A stretch of 10,661 bases of DNA from DATGHS01 sp035307785 (lineage in GTDB: Bacteria > Planctomycetota > Planctomycetia > Gemmatales > Gemmataceae). The stretch covers positions 1 to 10,661 of the forward strand of contig DATGHS010000566.1 in NCBI GenBank assembly GCA_035307785.1, in the 5' to 3' direction. The position numbers were made by a program, and so were the translations under genes. The notes below the pieces were generated by a model. That model saw nothing but the letters and a program-made list of their open reading frames with translations, was not told the origin of the DNA and searched no databases. Of this stretch, positions 1 through 6,800 are shown piece by piece; the stretch's first letter is position 1, and every line of letters begins with the position of its first letter.

Positions 1-899
1 TCACTGTTGACGGCGAAGTGGACTGGCCGGGGTTTCTGGCTCATGTCAGGCGAACGGCCGATGCTGGCCTCACTCCCGCCGTGAACATGGACACCGGCTA
101 CGGCAATCTGCTGGACGATGGCACGCGCCGGCAGGTTTTGCGAGAGACACGCTCATCGCTCGGCCAGCGCGATTTTGTTGCCGGCGCGTTTGTCTCCGAT
201 AGGCCGGGCGACGCGTTTTCCCTCGATGCTTATCGCCGGCAGATCGACATGATTCACGAAGTTGCCGCCACGCCGGTCGTGTGTCAATCGTTCGGTTTGA
301 CGGCGTTGCCGCCGAACCGCTTGCTGGAAGCCTACCAGGCCATTGCCCGCCACTGTCCGAAGTTCATTGCCTTTGAACTCGGTACCGCATTCGCCCCGTT
401 CGGCAAGATTTACGATCTGGAAACGTACGCCGGCTTACTCGATATTCCTCAATGCATAGGTGCGAAGCATTCGTCGCTCAACCGAATGGCGGAATGGCAG
501 CGGCTCGTGTTGCGGAACGAACGCCGGCCCGACTTTCACGTCTTCACCGGCAACGATCTTGGCGTCGATATGATCATGTACGGCAGCGACTATTTGCTCG
601 GCCTGAGCACGTTTGCCCCGGACCTTTTCGCCAAGCGCGATGCCCTCTGGGCCGAGCAGGATCCGGCCGTTTACGAACTAAATGACTTGCTCCAGTACCT
701 GGGCTTCTTCGCCTTCCGCCCGCCGGTGCCGGCGTACAAGCACTCGGCCGCGCAATTCCTGAAGCTGCGCGGCTGGATTGGCTGCGCTGCGACGCACCTG
801 GCCAGCCCACGCAGGCCCGACTCGGATCTTGCGGTGTTGCGCGATATATTGGAACGACTGACCTCCGAAAGCCCAGGGACGGAAGTCCCTGGGCTATAA
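1..899 (+). CDS. DapA-superfamily (dihydrodipicolinate synthase-like) lyase/aldolase, 5' truncated
   Basis: The frame is open from the first complete codon (position 3) to TAA at 897-899, giving 298 visible residues. The N-terminus lies outside the window; the GTG at 18 is unlikely to be the start because in-frame codons before it read TVDGE and join smoothly. The fold is the TIM-barrel Schiff-base class I aldolase family: CIGAKHSS carries the likely Schiff-base lysine (codon 465-467), followed about 30 residues later by TGNDLGVDMIMYGSDYLLGL, which matches the family's glycine-rich barrel strand. The usual GTTGE motif is replaced by NMDTGYGN, and the YNxP segment with the catalytic tyrosine by FELGTAFAPFG. 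It is therefore probably not true lysine-pathway DapA; an aldolase or hydrolyase on another 2-oxo acid is possible, substrate unknown. It lies 26 nt upstream of the flavin oxidoreductase, same strand, so probably co-transcribed. The last nine residues (SPGTEVPGL) are encoded by a palindromic hairpin. Confidence 0.85.
   Translation, partial: TVDGEVDWPGFLAHVRRTADAGLTPAVNMDTGYGNLLDDGTRRQVLRETRSSLGQRDFVAGAFVSDRPGDAFSLDAYRRQIDMIHEVAATPVVCQSFGLTALPPNRLLEAYQAIARHCPKFIAFELGTAFAPFGKIYDLETYAGLLDIPQCIGAKHSSLNRMAEWQRLVLRNERRPDFHVFTGNDLGVDMIMYGSDYLLGLSTFAPDLFAKRDALWAEQDPAVYELNDLLQYLGFFAFRPPVPAYKHSAAQFLKLRGWIGCAATHLASPRRPDSDLAVLRDILERLTSESPGTEVPGL
870..895. repeat. Perfect palindromic hairpin inside the end of the DapA-like gene
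   Basis: AGCCCAGGGAC (870-880), loop GGAA, GTCCCTGGGCT (885-895) form an 11-bp perfect stem with a GNRA-type tetraloop. It lies inside the coding frame and encodes the last nine residues before the stop. No U-tract follows, so it is not a classical intrinsic terminator. Its arms share the GCCCAGGG / CCCTGGGCTA core with the large palindrome at 2370-2647, suggesting one dispersed repeat family. Confidence 0.8.
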
Positions 900-925
900 C
901 CAACAGACATCAAACAAAAATCATC

Positions 926-2356
926 ATGTCCGAATATCGTCGCGTCGCCAGCTTGAAAACGCCGGAGGAATTCGTCGAACACGCCCGTTCGCTCGGCATC
1001 TCCTTTCCGTTCGATGAATCTCTCGAAACCGGACTGGCGGCGCCGTTGGCCCAGTCGCTCTTCTATAACGGCCGCACCATCGGCAACCGTTTCTGCATCT
1101 TGCCGATGGAAGGCTGGGACAGCACGCCCGACGGGCGGCCAAGCGAATTAACCATCCGCCGGTGGACGCGGTTCGGCGCCAGCGGAGCCAAGCTCATTTG
1201 GGGCGGCGAGGCCGTCGCGGTCCGGCATGATGGCCGCGATAGCCCGAACGAGATGGTCATCAACCAGGAGACGCTGCCGTTCCTGGCCGCGCTGCGCGAA
1301 ATGCTGTTGGCCGAGCATCGCCGGCATTTCGGCAAGACCGAGGACCTTCTCATCGGCCTCCAACTGACGCATTCCGGCCGCTTCTCGAAGCCGAATGAGA
1401 AATCCCGGCCGGAACCTCTGCTCGTGTACCGCCATCCGCTGCTGGACCGCAAATTCGGCATCAAGGCCGACCAGCCAGTGCTCACCGACGATGAAATCTC
1501 GCGGCTCGTCGATGATTTCATTCGCTCCGCAAAGCAAGCCCGCCAAGCCGGCTTCGATTTCGTGGATGTCAAGCATTGTCACGGCTACCTCGGTCACGAG
1601 TTCCTGAGTGCCGTGGATCGCCCGGGGAAATACGGTGGCTCGTTCGAGAATCGCACACGCTTTCTGCGCGAGATCGTGGCCGGCATTCGGGCGGAAGTGC
1701 CCGATCTCGACATCGGCGTGCGCATCAGCGCTTTCGACTTCGTACCCTTTCGCCCTGGTGCCGATGGTCGCGGCGAACCGAAAGCGTTTTCCAATTCGCA
1801 CTATCCGTACGCTTTCGGCGGCGACGGCACCGGCACCGGCATTGATCTTGCCGAGCCGCACGCATTCCTCGACCTCTTCGCCGCGTTGAACATTCGCCTC
1901 GTCTGCATGTCCGCCGGCAGCCCGTATTACAATCCGCATATCCTTCGGCCGGCGTTGTTTCCGCCGTGCGATGGCTACCTCCCGCCGGAAGATCCGCTGG
2001 TCGGCGTCGCCCGCCATATCGCTGTGGCCGCTGCGCTAAAGCGCGCGCACCCGGAATTGATTTTCATTGGTTCGGGCTATTCCTATCTGCAGGAGTGGCT
2101 GCCGCACGTGGGTCAGGCGGCCATTCGCGCCGGCATGGTGGACTTTATCGGCCTCGGCCGCATGGCGCTCGCTTACCCCGAACTTCCTGCCGATGTGCTG
2201 GCCGGCCGGCCTCCGCAACGCAAGCGCATTTGCCGCACCTTCAGCGATTGCACGACTGCCCCGCGCAACGGCCTCATATCCGGCTGCTTTCCACTCGATC
2301 CGTTTTACCATCAAATGCCAGAGCGCGTGGAATTAAGTAAGATCAAACGCCGATGA
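926..2356 (+). CDS. Old Yellow Enzyme-family NADH:flavin oxidoreductase
   Basis: Encodes 476 residues, longer than single-domain OYE proteins (about 340-370). This is an FMN-binding TIM barrel: QLTHSGR at 146-152, HGYLGHEFLS at 219-228, YGGSFENR at 236-243 and DFIGLGRMALAYPE near 406-419 are family signatures. The family reduces activated C=C bonds with NAD(P)H. Extra length comes mainly from an insertion around residues 272-310 and a C-terminal extension. The usual HxxH substrate/FMN pair is altered: K216-H217-C218-H219 aligns with HAAH of YqjM-type enzymes. Cysteines 436, 442 and 454 (C-x5-C-x11-C) sit where larger family members bind a 4Fe-4S cluster, but the spacing is not the standard CxxCxxxC. 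No clear Shine-Dalgarno precedes ATG 926. It follows the DapA-like gene by 26 nt, so an operon is likely. The general family is secure; the substrate is not known. Confidence 0.9.
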   Translation: MSEYRRVASLKTPEEFVEHARSLGISFPFDESLETGLAAPLAQSLFYNGRTIGNRFCILPMEGWDSTPDGRPSELTIRRWTRFGASGAKLIWGGEAVAVRHDGRDSPNEMVINQETLPFLAALREMLLAEHRRHFGKTEDLLIGLQLTHSGRFSKPNEKSRPEPLLVYRHPLLDRKFGIKADQPVLTDDEISRLVDDFIRSAKQARQAGFDFVDVKHCHGYLGHEFLSAVDRPGKYGGSFENRTRFLREIVAGIRAEVPDLDIGVRISAFDFVPFRPGADGRGEPKAFSNSHYPYAFGGDGTGTGIDLAEPHAFLDLFAALNIRLVCMSAGSPYYNPHILRPALFPPCDGYLPPEDPLVGVARHIAVAAALKRAHPELIFIGSGYSYLQEWLPHVGQAAIRAGMVDFIGLGRMALAYPELPADVLAGRPPQRKRICRTFSDCTTAPRNGLISGCFPLDPFYHQMPERVELSKIKRR

Positions 2357-2369
2357 TTGTGTTTGTAGT

Positions 2370-2647
2370 GACCCGCTTATGAAGTTTGACAAATTAATTG
2401 GACTTTTGGTGGGTGCATGCCAGCGCCCGAACCCCGAAGGGGTTCCATATCGTAGCCCAGGGTTGCCGCGCTTCGCGGCTACCCTGGGTAAACGTGTCAC
2501 TCCGATATCAACCCTGAAAGGGTTGCATCCTTCCCGCCCAGGATAGTCCCGGAGCGCCGGGACAACCCTGGGCTATGCGATGCAACGCCTTCGGCGTAAG
2601 GCCTGTATCCAAAGTCCAAGTAAATCATCAAACATCATCAGCGGGTC
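2370..2647. repeat. MITE-like composite palindromic element with nested hairpins
   Basis: About 278 bp form one large imperfect inverted repeat. The outer arms, 2370-2409 and 2609-2647, match at 33 of 39 aligned positions plus one 1-nt gap, starting with a perfect GACCCGCT / AGCGGGTC end. Moving inward, both halves carry a short hairpin with a central GAA or TTC (2429-2445 and 2585-2597), then the exact 13-bp core TAGCCCAGGGTTG (2453-2465) and its inverse CAACCCTGGGCTA (2563-2575), each enclosing a GC hairpin (2465-2479; 2546-2563). A further stem, CAACCCT-GAA-AGGGTTG (2509-2525), lies at the centre. There is no ORF inside and no obvious target-site duplication. It resembles REP/MITE-type non-autonomous repeats; the mobility mechanism is unknown. 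Confidence 0.8.
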
Positions 2648-2759
2648 CTTCGACCACCTCAAGGCGATCATTACGAACCAGCTCGTACTCTTATCCGTGT
2701 TATCCGTGTAATCAGTGATTATCTCCTCCCGCCGAAAATGAAAAAATCCGCTTGCGTCC
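2648..2759. other. Non-coding spacer between palindromic element and tatA promoter
   Basis: No convincing gene is seen here. The only structure is a 9-bp tandem repeat TATCCGTGT (2692-2700 and 2701-2709) followed by AATCAGTGATTA. Its meaning is unknown. Confidence 0.5.
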
Positions 2760-2789
2760 TTGCATTCTGCCCGGTCTGCCTGCTACAAT
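2760..2789 (+). promoter_or_regulatory. Predicted sigma70-like promoter for the tatA pair
   Basis: TTGCAT (2760-2765) and TACAAT (2784-2789) are separated by 18 bp, and TGC directly before the -10 hexamer makes an extended -10. Transcription would start near 2796, giving an 86-nt leader before tatA. It is the best promoter match seen by eye in the window. Planctomycete promoter consensus is poorly known, so confidence is moderate. Confidence 0.55.
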
Positions 2790-2795
2790 TCCCTT

Positions 2796-2811
2796 GATCC
2801 GGCACCGGATC
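2796..2811. promoter_or_regulatory. Palindrome at the predicted tatA transcription start
   Basis: GATCCGG-CA-CCGGATC is a perfect inverted repeat (7 + 2 + 7) just downstream of the predicted -10 box. It could be a repressor operator, or a 5'-terminal stem on the mRNA. Either role is inference from position and symmetry. Confidence 0.4.
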
Positions 2812-2881
2812 ATCCACAGGGATCGTTGTTCCGACCCTCCTTAGCTCGAAATTCGGCCAACCCCAACCGAGGAGGTGTGGA

Positions 2882-3169
2882 ATGTTCGGTCTCGAAATGT
2901 CCCATATCCTGATCTTGCTGCTGCTGGGGGTGCTGCTCTTTGGCAAACGTTTGCCGGAGGTAAGCCGCTCGGTAGCCAAAACGATAATGGATTTGAAAAA
3001 GACCTATCGGGGCCTCGCCGAAAACCTCCAGCAGGGCACATTCGACATTGAAGGTGACCGCCCCGAACCGCCGCCGGTCCGCCCGCCGCTACGGCCGCCC
3101 CAGCGCGTTCAACCCCTTGGCCAAAAATTCGAAGACGCCCCAGACCAGGGATCGTCTCCCATAGTCTAA
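2882..3169 (+). CDS. tatA: TatA/E-type twin-arginine translocase subunit, first copy
   Basis: Encodes 95 residues. The layout is classic TatA: a short N-terminal hydrophobic helix (about residues 7-20, SHILILLLLGVLLF), the FGKRLPE hinge, then an amphipathic helix (EVSRSVAKTIMDLKKTYRGL) and a charged, proline-rich tail. TatA oligomerises in the cytoplasmic membrane to pass folded proteins delivered by TatBC. A strong Shine-Dalgarno, GAGGAGGT (2869-2876), lies 5 nt before the ATG and fixes the start. A predicted promoter lies upstream and a second tatA starts 69 nt downstream, so the two probably form an operon. The tail carries RPPQRVQPLGQKFEDAPDQG, echoed in the second copy. TatB is less likely, as the protein is short. 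Confidence 0.92.
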   Translation: MFGLEMSHILILLLLGVLLFGKRLPEVSRSVAKTIMDLKKTYRGLAENLQQGTFDIEGDRPEPPPVRPPLRPPQRVQPLGQKFEDAPDQGSSPIV

Positions 3170-3204
3170 CGAAACGGAAACGATTGCGTACACTGAAATC
3201 AACC

Positions 3205-3218
3205 GGGGCCGCGGCCCC
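3205..3218. other. GC palindrome between the two tatA genes
   Basis: GGGGCCGCGGCCCC is a perfect 14-bp palindrome in the 69-nt gap, 8 nt before the GAGG ribosome site (3227-3230) of the second tatA. As RNA it could form a short stem that modulates the second gene or protects the mRNA; no U-tract follows. Confidence 0.4.
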
Positions 3219-3238
3219 CAAACTGTGAGGTTCCAACC

Positions 3239-3571
3239 ATGACGGCACTATATGCAAGCATATTTGGCGGCCAGGACTGGGTCGTGCTCCTGATCCTGGG
3301 CTTTGTTCTGTTCGTGATCTTCGGCCGCCGCATGCCGGAAGTCGGCCGCTCGCTCGGCAAGGGGATCATGGAATTCAAGAAGGGCATCAAGGGCCTGGAA
3401 GACGATCCGGGCGACAACTATTATTCAGGCAACAATGGCCAGCCGCAGCAACAATCGCCGCGGCCGCCGCAGGGGATTCAGGCCGAACCGCCGCGCCCGC
3501 CGCAGCGGATCACCTCGGCCGCGCCAAAATTCGATGAACCCCAGAACCCCGGCGCCCCGCCGCCTGTCTAA
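3239..3571 (+). CDS. tatA: TatA/E-type twin-arginine translocase subunit, second copy
   Basis: Encodes 110 residues. A transmembrane helix (about residues 13-28, DWVVLLILGFVLFVIF) is followed by the FGRRMPEVGRSLGKGI hinge and amphipathic helix and EFKKGIKGLEDD, all standard for TatA. The remaining half is a Gln/Pro-rich, probably disordered tail ending in PPRPPQRITSAAPKFDEPQNPG, related to the tail of the first copy. GAGG (3227-3230) lies 8 nt before ATG. I see no promoter in the gap, so co-transcription with the first copy is likely. Only 30 nt separate the stop from the tRNA-Val gene. Tandem paralogues may be specialised (TatA versus TatE/TatB-like roles); the sequence alone does not decide. 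No tatC is present in the window. Confidence 0.92.
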   Translation: MTALYASIFGGQDWVVLLILGFVLFVIFGRRMPEVGRSLGKGIMEFKKGIKGLEDDPGDNYYSGNNGQPQQQSPRPPQGIQAEPPRPPQRITSAAPKFDEPQNPGAPPPV

Positions 3572-3601
3572 TCCAAAAACGCCAGCCTCGCCGGCCGGCA
3601 C

Positions 3602-3675
3602 GGGCGTTTAGCTCAGTTGGTTAGAGCGCCTTCCTCACACGGAGGAGGTCACTGGTTCGAGTCCAGTAACGCCCA
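3602..3675 (+). tRNA. tRNA-Val (anticodon CAC)
   Basis: A full cloverleaf can be drawn. Acceptor GGGCGTT (3602-3608) pairs perfectly with AACGCCC (3668-3674), discriminator A3675. The D stem is GCTC/GAGC, and the anticodon stem CCTTC/GGAGG encloses loop CTCACAC with anticodon CAC (3636-3638), decoding GUG valine. The T stem ACTGG/CCAGT encloses TTCGAGT. CCA is not encoded, so it must be added by the nucleotidyltransferase. It lies 30 nt after the second tatA and could be processed from that transcript. Confidence 0.96.
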
Positions 3676-3730
3676 GTTGATGTAAGTTGTCAGGCCGAAA
3701 CAAGGTTGAATTTTAGAAGCGGTTTCCATT

Positions 3731-3756
3731 CCCCTCGCCCCGCGTGGGGAGAGGGG
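3731..3756. terminator. GC-rich hairpin between convergent tRNA and beta-helix gene
   Basis: CCCCTCGCCCC (3731-3741), loop GCGT, GGGGAGAGGGG (3746-3756): an 11-bp stem with one mismatch. It sits between the tRNA (+ strand) and the end of the beta-helix gene (- strand), a place for a bidirectional terminator. Neither strand has a good U-tract after the stem, so it may instead be a dispersed repeat hairpin. Confidence 0.35.
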
Positions 3757-3814
3757 AGAAAAAGAGTCTCGCAATCACTTCTGAGCCACCGCCCTTCTGC
3801 GAAAGCCGCTCGTT

Positions 3815-6800
3815 TCAGATACCTCCGTCCAAGTTGATCGCGCTAAACAGGTCGTTCGCTTCATTGCGCTTGGTCGTATCGCCGCCGTAGAGCACGCCGT
3901 TGTCATTGGCCGACAACGAATCGGCAGCGAGTAAAATGTCCATAATGCTCAGCGTCGTGCCGTTGGCCTGCGCCACGGCTGCGCCGTCGTTGCCGACGTT
4001 GATGGTCGCGATGCCGACGCCGTATTGGGTAACGGTAAATCCATAGGCGGCAGCTGCCGAGCCGGCCAGCGTTTGGTTCGTGACATAAACCGAAAGCGCC
4101 GTCGCCATGACCTGGGCATCGAGTTTCTGACCTTTGACGACAAACTTCTGTTGAAAGACCGCGGCCACCTGGGCATTGGTCAGCCCGGCCAGGTCATTGC
4201 TTCCGGCATTTGCTCCGTACATGTTCTTGAACGTGTCGGCCAGCCAGTTGCCCAGTTGCATCGACGTTGACCCACCGTTGAGCGATTTGATGAGCGCCTG
4301 GCCGTTCTTGTTGTTCCAGAAGCCGATGCCGGCCGTCTGGCCATGTTGTGCGCTGCCGCCATTTGCGGGCAATTCGCCGAAGTTGTAGTTCATCGCGTTC
4401 ACGCTGTCGGGCAGATAGATCGTGAACTGGTTCGCCCCTGACACGCTGCCCGTGAGGATGCCATTTACGGTTCCGACCGAATCGATGCCGGCGGTGTAGC
4501 CGGCAGGCTGTGCGGCGGTCACCGCGTAGCTGCCAGGCATCAGCCCGCTGAATTGGTAGCTGCCGCTGGCATCGGTCGTGGTGGTGAGATCAACAGACCG
4601 GCCAAGGAAATCGCTGCCTTGCAGATGAATGCTCACGCCGCTAAGGCCGTTTTCGCCGAAATCGATTTGGCCGTTGTTGTTGAAGTCGGCCCAGACAAAG
4701 CCGAGAAGGCTCGATGGTTGGATTGCGATGCCGTTGTCTTCGAAGGTCGTGCCGACGGCGGAAATGATATTTGCGGTGGTGTTGCAAACGAGTTGGCCCA
4801 CGCCGTTGATGTTCACAATGTCGCCGCCGGGGCTGGCCGTAGTGCCGAGATCGAGCGTGCCGCCGGTAACTTTAATGGCCGGGTCGTTGGAGACGGTCGA
4901 TTCTTGCACGGTGTCGTTGCGCAGCGACAGGTTGCCGCCGGTCACGAGAATCGTGGGGTTGTCGCCGCTAGTGGTGAGCGTGCAGTTAGTAACTTCCACA
5001 AGGCCGCCGGCGACCGTCAGGGCCGGGTAGGTCGGATCGAGCGTGCCATTCTTGATTTCGAAAGTGACATTCGGCGGGGGATTGGCCGTCACGCCGCCGC
5101 TCGACCATGTGCCGCCCATCAGGTCGAGAATGATAGTTACCGGCTGCGTGACGTTGGTTAAGTGATTCACGCCATCGATGACAGTTGCTGGCGTGGTATT
5201 CGTGCTCGCCTCGATAGTCATCGAATTGGTTAGGGTCGAACTCTGCGGCAGCACGGATGCCATATATTGCGCGAAAGTCTGGCTCTGAGCGGTTGTGGCT
5301 TGCACATCCTTCGCAAATTCCGAGGTGTCGCCGGTCTTATCCGTGGCGGTGGCGGTGATGTACTCCGCGGCCAAGTTGCCGACAGCGAGATTGGCCACGA
5401 ACGACGTTTGACCACTGTCGATTGTCGTTTCGCCAAGCCACGCTTGGCCCTGGCCAAAGCCGGAAGAATCGGGGCTGGCGTTGCCATAAAAGTCCAGGGT
5501 CTGCTGGCCGGCATTGGGGCTCTGTAACGTGCCGCTAATGCTGACGGACGAGCCAGTCGCGGAGGCGGTAAGGTTGCAGGGGAAGGTCTGGCCATTGTTG
5601 ATTCCGACGGCGGAACCGTTCTGCGGCGTGTTGTCGGGAATGTCATGGTCCCAGGTAGTGATGTCGGTGGTCTGAACGTTGAACCGGGTAACCGGAATGG
5701 CCCCAAGGTCGATGCCGAGCATCGCGTTGCCGTAAATGGAATTCCGCTGGATATCGATGCCGGAATCAATGTCGCCGAACGAGATGTCGAAGGGGTTGCC
5801 GTGGACCCACACGCCGGGGCCGCCATTGTCGTAAATAGAGTTGCTTGTGATCTGTACGTTCGTTTGTCCCTCATCGGTAACCTCGACTCCGGCGCTCTCA
5901 TTGTCATGAATTGAATTGCCGATGATCCGTGCTCCCGTGTCCCGCACGAGTAGGCCGGTTCCGGGCGGGCCGAAATCTGGGCCTCCGCCGCTGTTGAAGG
6001 CGACGACGTTGCCTTCTCCCGGCACGCTTCCGCCCACCAATGTACCCTGGCCGACATTAACTCGTATGCCGTCCCCATTGGGGATGGGTCGTGTCCCGGT
6101 CGCATCAGTGCCGACGAGGTTACCCTGAATCACGTTATCAGGGTCTCCATCATAAATCCCGTAGTCGAAATGGCCGGAAATGAGATTGCCAGCGCCAGTT
6201 GTCGGGCCACCGATCAGGTCGAAGGCGGTGACCGACCCCAGGAAGACCCCACTTGATCCCTGCCCGAAAGGCGGGCGGTTCGCACTTGGCTCATCATCGA
6301 GCGCTGCATCGCCGGTGGCGTTAGTGCCGAGGAAATTACCCTGTACCACGTTGTGGGAGGTAATATCGAGCGAGGAGAACCCGATATCCACATCGATGCC
6401 AGTCGAATCGGCAACGATCACGTTGCCGGTGCCTGGCGTCGTTCCCCCGATGGTGTTGTACGAGCCCATCTGGATGCGCACACCTGCCGCGAAACCGGTA
6501 CCAGGAGCAGCCAGCATGCCCGTGGCATCGACGCCGATGTAGTTGCCTTCTACGCGGTTGTAGCTTCCGAAGATGTTGAGCAGGCCCGTGTCGATGATGT
6601 TGCGATCGGCAAGAGAAGTGCCGCCGATGACATTGTTATCACTGATCCCGAACACCCAATGTTGCGAAAGGTTGTAGGACGGTTGCTCCAGAACCACGCT
6701 GTCGGTGATGACGGGAATTGTTGTGGGATCGGCGATGAAAGCTTGGAGGTTGTCGACCACCACAGGCGCATTATTCGTATTCATGAACGAGGGGATCGGG

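Noticed and set aside
18..20. GTG as start codon of the DapA-like protein
   Set aside because: In-frame coding continues to the window edge, and the barrel would lack its first strand if it began here.
1148..2017. 289-codon open frame on the - strand inside the flavin oxidoreductase gene
   Set aside because: Antisense shadow of a clear OYE-family gene in GC-rich DNA; no recognisable domain in its translation.
2370..2647. CRISPR array
   Set aside because: The repeats are inverted and nested, not regularly spaced direct repeats with unique spacers.
4553..5161. 202-codon open frame on the + strand opposite the beta-helix gene
   Set aside because: Antisense to a well-supported coding region; no domain and no ribosome site.
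5230..6105. 291-codon open frame on the - strand overlapping the beta-helix gene in another frame
   Set aside because: Its composition (many Pro, Arg, Ser, Thr) is that of a frame shadow, and the beta-helix frame has clear repeat structure here.
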